Shown: in pieces, positions 11,001-23,099 of the stretch | Layout: each line of letters opens with the position of its first letter | How positions within the stretch are numbered: position 1 is the first letter of the stretch | Assembly (NCBI GenBank): GCA_014621425.1 | Contig: JAANBB010000099.1 | Span: forward strand, 43,045-107,044 | Reading direction: 5' to 3' | From: Cylindrodendrum hubeiense | Lineage: Eukaryota; Ascomycota; Sordariomycetes; Hypocreales; Nectriaceae | DNA: 64,000 nucleotides | Position numbers and translations under genes: made by a program | The notes under the pieces: model-generated | What the model was told of the DNA's origin: nothing | Database searches by the model: none | What the model saw: only the letters and a program-made list of their open reading frames with translations

Positions 11001-14000
11001 AGACGGCCCGCAGAACACTCTGTTCTTGCCGACATACGAAGTAATAAATGAGCATCTGCGGCCGTTTCTCCGCCGAGGGCAGCAAGCCAGCAGGGTCATC
11101 AGAACCCACTCGGGTTTCGAGGTACTCTATTGTACTTTACCACCAGTAGCGTCACAACTACAACCTTTGAGATGCCGATGAACCCCCACGCCAAACAGCA
11201 AGGGTTGGCCTCGGTTACCCACCAAAAAGTCACCTTAGTGACCAAATACGCTGTTACATATGGTAGCATCAAGAAACCTTGTGTCCGACTAGACGTCTTT
11301 TGAGACGCGCAACTCCGGCCCAAGAACTGCAACGCCCGTCCCTCAAGTTTTGCTTTTTCGATGGCGGGGGGCAGTAGTCGGTAGCCCTGGCTAAGATGCA
11401 ATCCCCTGGCCATTGCTGGGAACCAGGGCTGATTACTCCTGGTGGACCGTCACTTAAACCATGTCACTTAGTATGCTGGTCCCTGCCATTGGCGCTTTGG
11501 ATGTGGCATCGAGGCCTCGCATATTTGGAGCATCAACCTTGGCAAGCATCGAGTCTCTCGAAATCCTGGACGGAGCTCATAGCGTCAAGTTGCGCATGGG
11601 CACAGCCTGGTATACAAGGAATTCGATTGTCCTGCCCCGGCGGTGATCCCGATAAAGGCGGCGATAGAGGGGCTAGATTGTGCAAATGCGATTCAGCATC
11701 CCTCCCTCCACACGACATTGGAGCAGATCCCCGCATCGCCTTGGCCTTCCGATGTGCGAACCACGCTCTCGTATGGTGACTCGGAACAGCCGAGCTCTTG
11801 CCTCTCATTGGGAGGCTTTTCTCCCTCTCAACGCCCGGCAAAAATCCTGGTGGGACTTCATGGGGGCATCCAACAGGCAAGAGTGGACGAGGGTGTAAGA
11901 CATGCATCCCAGCAGGTCCTGGGCAGAGCCCCGACGTACCAGATTGTCAATTATCCGGATTGCCCAAACAAGTAACCCTCGCCCCTAGCGCATGGTCGGC
12001 TGAGGCTGGACCCCTCCCTCCTACGAAGCCACAACGGTTTCCAGCTGTGCTGTTTAGTCCGGTCTTTGAGGCTAGCTGGACGCCTATTGCCACACGATGT
12101 TTCGGACATTGACGAAAATGGAAGAAATACGCTCCCGTTCAGCCACCTTCCTCGTCATTACTACAGCAGTTAGGGGAACGAAGAGCTGCGTGCCCAAAGC
12201 TTCATCCGTCGGCATGGGGGAATGTGCCACGTTCCATGGAGCAAATTGGAGGCTTGACGCTCAGGGCTCGCTTGGCTCCACACGGATCCGCTGCCTGTCA
12301 AGGTCCGTCGTCTGTCCCCAAAGGTCTCCAGAGGACTACTGCGGATCATTCAACGAACAGATGCGCCTAAAGCAAAGAATTGGGTGCGAGCTTGACCTCG
12401 ATGCTGCCAACCGCGACCAGCTCTCACTGAGGGACGTAATCTGTACAAATAGCGCAGTCCCAGTCATGCCTCTCTGGGCCTAGTCGGCTTGGAGCGACGA
12501 CCAAGGAGAATTGTCTGAATCGATGGATGCAATGGTACTTTGGGGTACCTCGAGAAAAGTCAGCCCAATCACGGCCAGGCGCTTCGCTTCGAATTGGCCT
12601 CGTTGGTTGGGTTGAGAAACTCCCAAAGTTGTTCTCGGTGTTTTTGTTGCCTTATTCTGGCGTCTTTTGGCATTTCTACCACGAATCAGTTTACACATTC
12701 CATTCCATTCAATGTCCTAGCCAGTCGCCAGTCGCCAGCGGAACGATCGCCGTCTAACGAATGGCCCTTGCCGAGACCCCTGAAGGTGCGGCAACCCCTA
12801 CAAAGAGCTAGCCAAGGACTCGATTCAGCTGCAAAAGCCGTGAGCGCAGCTTGATGGCCTCCTGAAGACAAAGGAAAACACGATTAAAAGGGTTATCATA
12901 TGAAGCCCGAGAGACAACCGAATCTCTCGATGCAAACGATTCTCTGAGATACTGTTGTCTCACCGCTCGACGGTGTGGCTCGGGCGGTCAGGGTGCCGTG
13001 GATTTGAGTTCGACGGCGCCCAAGTCAAGGTGCGGACCGTGACTGACTCCCGTCTTTTCCCTAGCTTGGTGACTGGGCGGGTGAATGGATCCAACCAGGT
13101 TGCCGGCCTCTAGTCCTTCCGAAGAAACGTGCTCATCAGCAGACGTCATTCTCGCGGCCGCCGCGTGCTGGTGGTGACAAGAGATGGATGCTAGCCTGGT
13201 TTGCTCCCACCTGCTCTATTGGTGCAAAGCGTCGTGCGCCGTAAGGTCTTCTGAGACAGTTCTGGCCTCTATTCTCTGGCCTAACCCGTCTCATCTCTCG
13301 AGTAGCGGCTCAAGGGATGATCCTACAAGATGGCGCGCGCGATCTCTCGATCCCTGGTGGTAGGCGGACCTGCAGCATTGACACGCAGCATGTCGTTGGA
13401 TCTCGTCATCCTGAGGTTTACCAACAATAGACCCTGGCGATCCCTCCCTACGGCACATGTCTGCGCTACCACGCTGTTGGTCTCGATCTCGTTGCAGGCG
13501 AATCTGTGCTATCGGTCCACTTGTGCGGTGAAGCTCGTATCCAGGACACCACTTGCACCAAGAACCAGACGCCTGGGAGCCTGGAACTCAGCTTGTTGGT
13601 CACCTCAAAAGGCCGGGCCTACGAGGCGCTACTCGACGCGCAAGATAGTCCCCACCACCAGCTCTCGTCAACTCGCCAACTCGTCAACTGACACCCTTCC
13701 GGGCCTAGCAGCAACCACCCCAAGCCAGCGCCACACTCTTAGCATGCCCCGTACACGGTTGGGTCCCAACCCGGGGCATTCAGCCCAAGCAAGTCGACGA
13801 GGATGAAGCTGGCAAGGAGCGGCCAAACCTCGATTGACTCGCAACTAGTCTCGATGGCATTGACCAAGGCCCAGGAAAGGGAATGGTGAGCGCTGAAATA
13901 TTCCCCGCTACCCCGGCCCGGTTCGATCGCCAAAAATGTTCAACCGGGCCGGGAACTCACTACGTAGTAGGAAGATGCGGTGAGCCATGTCTTGGCACGG

Positions 14001-14390
14001 CGACTGGACATTCGAAATCTCACATGCCTCTACGACTGTGGCATCCAGGACAGAAGGCACAAAGGCAACCAACCGCGATGCGAATAGCCCCTCAAGCCAC
14101 TTAGTTGTAGTGGGACGAGGCCCCCACGAAGAACATGTGATGGCGCTTTTCAGGGAACTGGGGGTATCTACGGTCACCGAGGTGTACTGTCTTACCAGTA
14201 TCGCTCGAGGATAGACGGCGCTGTTGAACGTCAGGGTCCATGATCGCCGCCTATGATCAGAAACGGGGCCGTGGATTGCTCCGGACCAGGCTTGCACAAT
14301 TTGGGTTGCTCCTCTCAGACAGGGGCTGCACGGTCATGCATTTTCAATGCCCCAGCCATTGAATAATCCCCGGTCAGATGTAAAGAACAC

Positions 14391-14422
14391 CGTGCTTTGC
14401 AGTGTTTTGCAGTGCTTTGCAG
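14391..14422. repeat. 10-bp tandem repeat, three copies
   Basis: Three successive near-identical units of AGTGCTTTGC (first copy CGTGCTTTGC, second AGTGTTTTGC) in the gene-poor region. Confidence 0.75.
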
Positions 14423-15275
14423 AGTAGTAGGGCCGGAGGCGCGAAGCTTTGGCCGTGGACCGTGCCATCTGCTGTGTCCTGTGCGTTTGACGACGGCGAT
14501 CCTTCACCCACATCCCGAATCACAACGGCCAGCCCTCGACTTGTCGAGGCGCAAACTCTCTGTTTGAGGCATCCGCAGTTGCACGAGGCTGGCTAGTTAG
14601 CTCTCTTCTGCAATGTGCACAATGCGGACCATACATAGCTGCCTCTCTGGCTTAGTTCCGGGCTGAGCGATTCATGTTCACTCGCATGCCTTGCTTGTCT
14701 CCCTCGGTGAAGTCTCCGAGGATACGTAGTGCGCTCATCATAGGTGCTTCATTGGCTGACAAGTCTCAAAGATGGTTTCCTCGTGCCGCTCACCTACCCC
14801 AGGGGTTCGGGTCGCTCCATCGCTCCAAGCCATGGGTTCGTATGATTGCTCCGGTCTCCAGATCCCCCATCACCTGAGGGCGCCATGGGAAGCTTGAGGC
14901 TTGCTATACATAGCACCACTGGCCACTCACCTAGCTCGCAGGGGGCGCCGATGGCCCGTGGCGACCCGTAGGGTTGGCCTCTCGCCCTCGTCGACTGCCT
15001 TGGATAGGCTAGAAAGGGGGGGACGTGCTTCGGGTGTTGGCCGAAGCCCGAGGCTTGCTTCTTCTTCTCTTTATGGTTTGTGGTTGTTGGCTACGGCTAC
15101 AGTACGCCCATTTTTGTCCCATATACCCCAGACTAGGGGGGATGGGGGAGCGATCGACAGGCCATGCGCCTCGGGGGTGGAGCTAATTATTCATGAAATG
15201 AAGTCTGGTGGTGATAATGGAGGCCAGCTACGGGTGGGGGTCGTGGGGAGCGGTGTGTGGTGCTAGTGGGTGTAT

Positions 15276-15308
15276 TGGATGCATCGGATGCATTGGATGG
15301 ATCGGATC
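15276..15308. repeat. GGATGCATT-type short tandem repeat
   Basis: Imperfect units TTGGATGCA, TCGGATGCA, TTGGATGGA and TCGGATCG follow each other in the gene-poor region. Confidence 0.7.
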
Positions 15309-15872
15309 GCTTCACCAAACCACGACCAAGACGATGACAGATTGGAATGCCGGACCGCGATTCGAGACCCAGGCATTACATCATGGCCCGTGGACGGCGT
15401 TGCGGCGAAAGCCAAGGCCCAACGGTATGTTGCAGCACTCCTACCCAACGCCCTCAACCGCAGAGAGAGCCAAACCAGGCAAGACAGGGCCCAGATGGCC
15501 CCTTTCGCCGGCTCTAGGCGGACCTCTATTGTCGGCGGCCAAGCATCTACTCGGCACTTTGTTACTGGGCATACTATGCAGAGCCAATAGCGACACTCGC
15601 AGTATCAGTCCACTCTGAGGACCTAGCGCGTCTCTGAGGGCGGGCCTGCCCGTGGTATATTGGAGCTGCGCGGTGGGATGCAGGTGATTCGGTGGGGAGC
15701 AGGTCTCGTGCGTCGTCACGGGGGCGGGGAGCGCGATTCGGGGTAATGCTGCGTCTTTTCCTTGATTGCAGATTCCAGTGGGTGTGGGTTGTGCCGTGGT
15801 GAAGCGCGGTGCGTCTAGGCCTCGTCGTTGGACGATGTACTTGGGTTGACCATGGAGCGACTTGCTATGGTT

Positions 15873-15990
15873 TTGTGTGTCTGTGTGTCTATGTGTGTGT
15901 GTGTGCGGTGTGTGGATGTGTGGATGTGTGGATATGTGGATGGATATGTGTGGGTGTGCCTACCTACCTACCGACCTACATACCTACCTT
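15873..15990. repeat. Compound microsatellite: TG-rich, GGATGTGT, then CTAC units
   Basis: A TG-dinucleotide-rich tract passes into repeated GGATGTGT units and ends with repeated CTAC tetranucleotides (about 15958-15988). The alternating TG portion could adopt Z-DNA. ORFs reading through it are low-complexity artefacts. Confidence 0.9.
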
Positions 15991-16569
15991 ATGTGTGTAC
16001 TGTATGTGCGCAGTACATGAGCCCGCGTGTGTTGAGTGTGTGTGGGCAGCACGGGTAGTTTGGTTTTCTGGGTCTCGATGTGATTCATGCAGGATACGAG
16101 TCAGGACAGGATGATACGAGGGGCTGTTGGAGGTTTCGCTCGGCCATCGATACATGGATACGAGGACACATGATGCTGACATGGATGGTCGTAAGCCAAA
16201 GGATGAGCCTTCATCCACTGTAGCGGAGTGACCGTGGTGAGTTGACGGTGAGCCGAATGTCTCACGCTGTGTCGGCGCCCCATTGTACCGGACCTACCAC
16301 TCTCGACCGAAACGCGACCAGTCTCATATCATGTGTATCAGCGAACAGGAGATTCACATGTTGTAATATGCATAACAGTCAGACAGAGTGTCAACTGGGG
16401 GCTCGCATTGCTCAGTTGTGACAAACGATCACTTCCGAAGTCTGATCTGACAAGGTAACCCTATTCCCGGCAACCAGTTTTCACAATATGATAACCAAAC
16501 TTCCAAACTTGCACTATCCCACCATCTCGGTGAGCACGGAAACAATGAATAAGCACCGCTTACCTCCGC

Positions 16570-19500
16570 CTACCTCCGCCTTGCTACAACCTCGTCCTCT
16601 CTGCCCTCCTCTGCCGCCGCTCTCCCCGCACTCGCCCTCCTGATGTCCATCTTGAACGCCGTCCTCAGTCCGCCACTGCTCGGCGTCGAGATAGGCGTGC
16701 GGGTCGCCCGCAGCCCGTCGCGGCTCGGTTTCCGGAGTTTCCGCGTCTCAACCCTGAGTCCCTGCGGCTTCTTCGCCTTGTAGGCCGCCGCCGTAGCGCC
16801 GGAGTCGGCCCGCGCGTCTAGGTAATCGAGCCGCGACGGGGCGGGCAGTGGAGGGACCGGCGGCGGAGGTGACGAGGAGAATAGGGGTTCCGGGGCGTCG
16901 TTGATGAAGCTCTTCCACCCCACGAGGCTATCCATGCTTTGTCTGCGGCCGAGGCTTGGGTTCTTGCGTCGGAGGTCTTCCTTGCTCCGTACTTTGCTCA
17001 GGGTGGATTTGCGGATAGACAGTTTTTCGGGAGCGGCCTCCGCCACCTGCTGTTCTGCCTTTTCTCTGAAGTAGGCTGCTCGCTCCATCTTTTCCACCTT
17101 ATCCTCACCCCTGCCGGACATCCAAGGCGACGAGCAGGGCGGCTTAGGCTCTTGCTCTTCGAACGGCCTCCAGTGCGTAGATGGTGTGAGAGGAGTAGTA
17201 GGTGTTCTGCCACCATGGTGAGATCGAACGTGCTTGCGGAATAGGCTCCCGATAGTTGAAGACGGCGTCCGTTGAACAAGATGTTCCTGCGGTTCTGGTG
17301 ACGGGGTAGTCGTTTGGTCTGACTTGATGACATTGCCAGTTTGAGGAGCTGGCGTAGTGATCCGGCTCAGGGGGTCGAATCGTTGAGAGGAGAATCGGTA
17401 GGCATCAATCGAGCTCATCGTATTCCCATAAGGGTCCTTCGGGGAGTCTAGGCTCTGAGAGAAGTCCCATGTCTTATCTGACACTGGTTCAAAGTTGTCT
17501 TGGCTGGATATATTGTATCCTTCCTCGGGAAGCTCGCTTGAGTCCGTAAACTCGAACTCGTCGCCGTAGGTGCCGTCTTCCTCGACACAACTATCCCGCG
17601 GTATTAAAACGCCATTTTTCCAAAAACCGAAGCTGTTCATCCCTGGTGGTGTTATCGACGATGCTCTTTCAAGGTCCCGTAGTGGAGCTCCCTGTTGGCG
17701 GCGAGCAGATCGATCCAGGCCAGAGCTTGCGTTGGATGAGACATGCGAAACTCTCCTGACAGCCCGCATTTCTCTGGCTGCTTCTTCGACAACCTGTGCA
17801 GAGGATTCTGACTGCTCATAATCCTCTATATGACCCATCAACGAGGAGCGAGAAATCTTCGATGACGCGATCTGGTCTTTGTAGCGTTGTGGTGTGAAGC
17901 CTGACGGGCCGTTTTCTGCAACGTTGAACATCGACTGTGACTCAAGCGCGTTCAGTGAGTGCGTGGGGGTTATGATACTCGACGAGGAGCGCCGAAGGGT
18001 CTTCGGCAAAGTTGCCGAGTCCTTGAAGCCCCCAAGTTGGTACTTCAGTCTCTCCAGTGCCCTTTCTTCTCCGCTTACTCGGCGCTGGTCATTCTCTATG
18101 CAGCTCGTCGGGTATCTTGAGCTTGAGCTGCCGTCCATCTCGAAGGATTCCTGCCTCCTGTCATCATCATCTCTTTGTTCATCTTCAATGAATTCTTCAA
18201 TCGCTCTTGACCGCCGACTGCCTTGTTCCCCATCTAACTGAGACTTCCGGCGCCTCACTCTAAGCGGCTCCGGCCGTAAGTCTGGCATCATTGAACTGTC
18301 CGATTCTGAACTCCAGAGGTGTGCAGAGGATGCTTGAGGGAACTCTGCGCTGAGACTTTGAACCAGCTTAGCCTGTCTCGTGTCCTCCAAACGCAAGTGT
18401 CCACCAGCGCCTCCAATGACATGCTTTGCCAACGTGGATGGCGTGAGTCGTGAAGTTGGTTGAATAGCAATCGGGAAATGAGCCATTGGAGTGCGAGCTT
18501 CAGACGACATGTATGAGTGAGGACTGAACTCAACAACCACATGCCTAGGTCCTAGACTAGCAAAATTTGCAGAAGAAAAGTCCACGATAGATGGCCGAGA
18601 CTGATTTGCGGGAGTTTTTTTAATACCGACATCTGGAGTTTCCAGGGCCTGGTCTCTCAAATTTCCCATATACACTGCAGTTTCTGTGCTGTGTTGTGAG
18701 AGGGGTGATGAACTTTCACCTTCTCCGTCCATGTCCATCTGTTTCCAAAATTCCTGCTTCTCGTGGTGTAGATGCGGCTGGTCACGGTGTATTATCGTTG
18801 CGGGTTCCTTCTCTGTTCGGACTCGGGGCTTAATTCCAGAAACTGGCTCGGAGACTGATGAGCTGGTCGTATCGTGGATGGCTCGGTGTCTAGCTTCTCG
18901 CCGTTGCTTCTCATCACCCCTTTCATCCTCACAATTTGCTTGGGAAAATTCCTGCTGTGTTTCTAACTCGGCTCGCACTCTAGAGGTCTCGCCATCGTCG
19001 TAGGGAGAAAGGGGTTCGCCAAGTTGTTTGCTCTCCTCGGTCTCAACTTCGAGCGGCGAATTATTGGGAGGGAAAATCTCATTACTCATGTCAGGATAAG
19101 GAAGATCCATAAAGGGAGAAAGAGCCGGCAGGTCGCCAAGATGGAGAGACAGACGTGGATAGTCTGGGTTCAATGTCTCCTGCTTGAGAGTTGCCACCGA
19201 TTCATTATCAGAGTCGGCTTGCCCTAAATCAGTGAGATTGCTGGTGCACACACCATTTGTAGCTCCTTGGGGAGTAAAGTCTCGTCGAATGGCGTCCGGG
19301 ATCTTAGGTATGATGAGGAATTTTTCCCAGCGGGGTGTCCAATATCTAACTCCCTTCGGCTTGGGAAGCTCACAGGGCCGGTCTTCTCGATCGGATAGGG
19401 CTTTTTCAATGAGGTAGAGGCGGGCATATTCCATTGGCGACAGGCGAGGTTTCGCGAGCTTATACTTCAACTTTGGGCCATCTCTTGTCTGTAAGATTGG

Positions 19501-21297
19501 ATGCGCCGTATCCTGGCTCGACTGACTTCGTGAGGCTGTCGGCCTTGGGCTCTGCAAACCATTAGTGAGGATGGGCGTGTTGTTGGAGTTACGCCTTGCG
19601 CCCAAGCTCCAGGAGCCGGCTTCGGGTATGGGCTCAGGGCTAGAAATCTGAAGCTTCATGGATGGGCGGCGTTTCCTAATGCCGAGCTTCAGTGTACCAG
19701 TAGCAGATGTTTTCTTCTGAGGCTTTTCAGGCGAAAGGTCTTCGGGCAAGGCAATATCCACTAGGTCTTGTCGAGATCGCATCTTCTTGACGATCTTCTC
19801 GAGAACTTTGGGAGTCAGGTTCGCTCGGAAATACTCTGGAATCGGCGGAAGTGGAGGCACTGGAGGCACTTCCTGCTTCCTAGTCTGACGTCGCTTCAGC
19901 TTGCCAGAGTTTTTCGGGCGGGAGTTGGAGACTTTCTCATATTCCGTGTCGTCATCGCTGTCAAAACTGTACTAGATGTCTCGACTTTTTGTTTCTTTCG
20001 GAATAAGCAGTCCCAGAATCGACATCTCTAACGGTGTCATTTCAAGCTCTTGTGCGAGGGGATGCTGACAGAACTCCGTTCCAGAGAGGTCTTCGGGGTA
20101 ACAGAGAATGGGTGGCACAGTTATGTCTCCAGCAAACGCTGCTCCATCTGTCTTGGCTGGCGAAATCTCTCGGCCCGGCATTCCTTTGAGAAGTGGGTTC
20201 GACGATATGATAGCGGAAAGGGATGTCGGTGTGAGCAAAGAGGAGTACCGAGAATCAAATGATGCATCAGCGCTGATCGTAGCATCAGGGGTAGCTTTTG
20301 TCGGGGAGCTGCCGGAGGGCTCTGGACTTGGTGAGCTGTCCTCGAATGATACAAAAGAAGGCTCCGCGGATGAAGTTCGAGTTGACATTTCTCTGAGACT
20401 TCTATGCTCCAAATCATCCAATACAGCCAAGCAGACCTCCTCTAGCTTCTTTGATTCTTCACAGTATCGGATCAGAGCATCCCGGGCTTGGGCATACCCA
20501 GGAATGTCGCACCAACCAAGAAGTTTCATCCGAATCATTTGTTGTCGCTGTTCATAAAGGGTTTCACTTCCCATCAGGTGCTCGAATACTGAGAATCGGA
20601 TGCTGTCGCGAAGACCAGCAGAATGGGGCGTCGGGTCAATATCGTCTTCGTCTTGGAGAAAGACGACAGGGGGGAAGAGGGCATTGAGTCGAGCCATTAT
20701 CTTTGGCACTTCTTTTGTCTGCTCGCCACTTTTGGTCAAGTCTTCGATGAGAATCTATGAAATCCACGTGTCAGTATCTCATACCAGTTTAAATAAGTTC
20801 CGATGACTTACACATGTTCTAAAGCCTAGGTGGAAATGGCGATAGTGGATCGAGGCTTGGCGATCAAGCTCGTCGACGACTTGAAGGTGCCTTTTTTCGG
20901 GAGCTGTGATCTCCATTGCCCCCCTTGTCGCTTTCATGAGGCGTAGACGATGGACTTCCATCGCGTCCAGGTACCCAAGCCCTTCTAGGACTCGCGATAA
21001 GTCTATGCCTCCGTCTTCCACCTGCCTGAAGATGGAAGTGGATGCTTCTTTGAGTCTCTTCCGCGGGTTCGCAACGTAGTTGATACCTCTCATAATGCGA
21101 ATAGTCGGCCATGCTGCTTCGAGGTCCGCCTGGAGTGCGCGGTCGTTGTCAAGAGCACACAGCCTACGTTGAATGTGCTGGGCGAAGCCGCATTCTTGAG
21201 GGTCAATGGCATCGTCGCCCGGGGCAACAAGCTGAATTAAAGCTTCATAGCCAGAGCCAAGCCACCACTCCTCGAGCTCTGGAGCGAACGGCGGCAT
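16570..21297 (-). CDS. Large, mostly disordered fungal protein of unknown function
   Basis: A three-exon model gives 1537 residues. Exon 1 is 21297-20812 and exon 2 starts at 20754 after a 57-bp intron (GTAAGT donor, CATAG acceptor). The exon 2 frame hits TAG at 19974-19972 but continues in the same frame beyond it (FDSDDDTEYEKVSNSRP, VPPVPPLPPIPEYF). A 57-bp intron 20023-19967 (weak GTCGAT donor, TACAG acceptor) removes the stop and keeps frame. The second part has no ATG of its own, which favours one gene; two adjacent genes remain possible. Residues 1-240 look folded and helical (ELEEWWLGSGYEALIQLV, SIHYRHFHLGFRTC). The rest is Ser/Pro/Arg-rich with islands such as RANLTPKVLEKIVKKMRSR and GVRYWTPRWEKFLI. 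No enzymatic motif is recognised. Confidence 0.75.
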
Positions 21298-23099
21298 GGC
21301 CCCTGAATACCGAAGGGAGGAGGGAGTAGTTAATAAGGTGGGAACCCTCGTGGGGGAGGGTTTGGGAATGTCAATAATTGAGGGACCCGGATGTTGGAGT
21401 TGAAAAGGAAAAGGGTGTGGAGAGGTGGAATTTGGCCACAGGCATAGGAAATAGGCAGGTCTAAGGGGGTTGACGTTCAGATTGTTGCTGTTCAGGAACA
21501 GCTCACCTCGTCCTCACCCGTAGCTCAGAATACAGACATTCACAGTAACAGCAGAACAGTGATGTCCTTGACCGGTCAACCGAGTCTGGGAGTGCACCTG
21601 AATCAATGACGTATCGATAAGTCCAATGTAATTGTAATGGGTGATTAAAGTTATTTCGAATCGGCATGGCAGTCTCAGCGCGAGCACCTTGCGCGGTGTC
21701 AAGGTGCTTGGTGACGTCTCAACTGAATTATTCTGTACCTACCCTTGAGCTGAGGTGGGATTAGGAATTGCATCACGTGGGTATCAGTTCCCGTCGAGCT
21801 AAGGCAGAGACACGTCTAAACGCCGCCCACAAGTGGCAGCTGATAGCGCAGACCTTAGGTGATTTAAGGTCCTTCATCGGGCCCTGGGCGGAGTTAAATG
21901 AAAGATGGTCTCGGCCGGATTCTGGAACCAGGAGGCCTCGCAGCCCCTGGACCCCCCACAATGTTCTGGCTTCCGGTCCTGACGCAACACAGGCGTGGCT
22001 CAGCCGTTATCTGCTCGTGCGCCAGTATGCCTGTCAGCCCTGTCTAGATCATCTCTCAGCGAAGGTCAGTCGCATGCGCAGGCCGGCCTTCATTCGGTGA
22101 CAGCAGCCACTGAGCCACTGAGCCCCTGTCCGGCTGAGGCGTCTTCGACGTTGCAGACCAGTGACGTGGTAGTGATACCTTCAGTGGGTCCTAGTGGATT
22201 ATGGGGATTGGCAGAGTCCTCCAGTGGGCGGCCTGCAGTGACGCTACAGTGGTCCGACTCCGCTGCAGTGGTCGCCGAGAGTCTGGATTAGGTCGTGGCG
22301 CCAAGCCTAATCAGATTTGGAGGCCATGTCACCGGTACCCAGCACATTTAATATCAGTGATTGTTCCGAGCCACGACGCCAGCCCAGTCTTGCTCCCTTT
22401 TCTTTTCGTTGGCGCCTCAAGACGACCGGCGACGGACTTATCCACGGCTCAATTGACCTCTATTCCCTTCTCTGGATGCGTTGAATGAGCTGTAGGATTG
22501 CGCAACCTTCACAGCCATGACACTGCGAAATCCGGGGCGCCTGGCGCGCCGACTTGCCCGTCTGGGCTCCCAAAACTTGGCGCGTCCGAATGGGCCGCAG
22601 CTGGCCCGTTGGGGGCCATGCGACTCGGCCAGCAGGCTCCGATTCTCGACTCAGGGCCCCAGGCGACAAGGTGCGTTTGTTCCGATTATGTATTCGAGTG
22701 CGAAGGTGTATAAATGCGCCAGGCTTTGATTCATTTTAGCCCTGTCCAAAGCCATGCTCAATGCGTCGAGCCATCGCCCATGTCTCACGCTGATGCTGTA
22801 CCATCCTGGTCTTCCGCGGATACAAATCTGACCGGATCCCGGGGCCACATCAGTGGGGTAATGGTTCAGAGGTGAATGAATCCAGAGAGAAGCCTCTCTT
22901 GAATGAATAAGCGACAACAAGTGTATGTCGCTTAAAATCTCATAGTGTCGGTTCAGTTTGATTCTTTCGTTACTGTCACACAACAAACCCTCAAATCCCG
23001 CCAGCCAACTGACATATAAATGCAGAGGAGCCGCCACGTGAAGATGGCGGACGACAAAATAGCCAAAACTCCTACTCAGAGCCATCTATTCTATACAAG
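21298..23099. other. Divergent intergenic region
   Basis: This 1.8-kb region separates the start of the large unknown gene (minus) from that of the AAA-like ATPase gene (plus). Repeated CTGCAGTGG/CTACAGTGG words occur near 22225-22270. A 144-codon minus-strand ORF at 22651-23085 has no recognisable features and is not called. Confidence 0.5.

Larger units (their letters stand above)
8082..16569. other. 8.5-kb gene-poor region upstream of the Zn2Cys6 gene
   Basis: No convincing coding sequence is found on either strand. ORFs are short (up to about 158 codons, at 13330-13806), overlap in all frames, and show no domain, codon bias or splice continuity. Base composition is balanced and CpGs are frequent, so it is not RIP-degraded transposon DNA, and no terminal repeats or transposase fragments were recognised. 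Both flanking genes are on the minus strand, so this is 5-prime to the transcription factor and 3-prime to the large protein gene. A long regulatory region, long 5-prime UTR or non-coding RNA is possible. Simple repeats cluster towards its right end. Confidence 0.6.

Noticed and set aside
13330..13806. 158-codon ORF in the gene-poor region
   Set aside because: No domain, no conserved-looking blocks, no intron continuity; length is within chance for this base composition.
22651..23085. 144-codon minus-strand ORF upstream of the ATPase gene
   Set aside because: No features, sits in a divergent promoter region, and has no splice or conservation cue.
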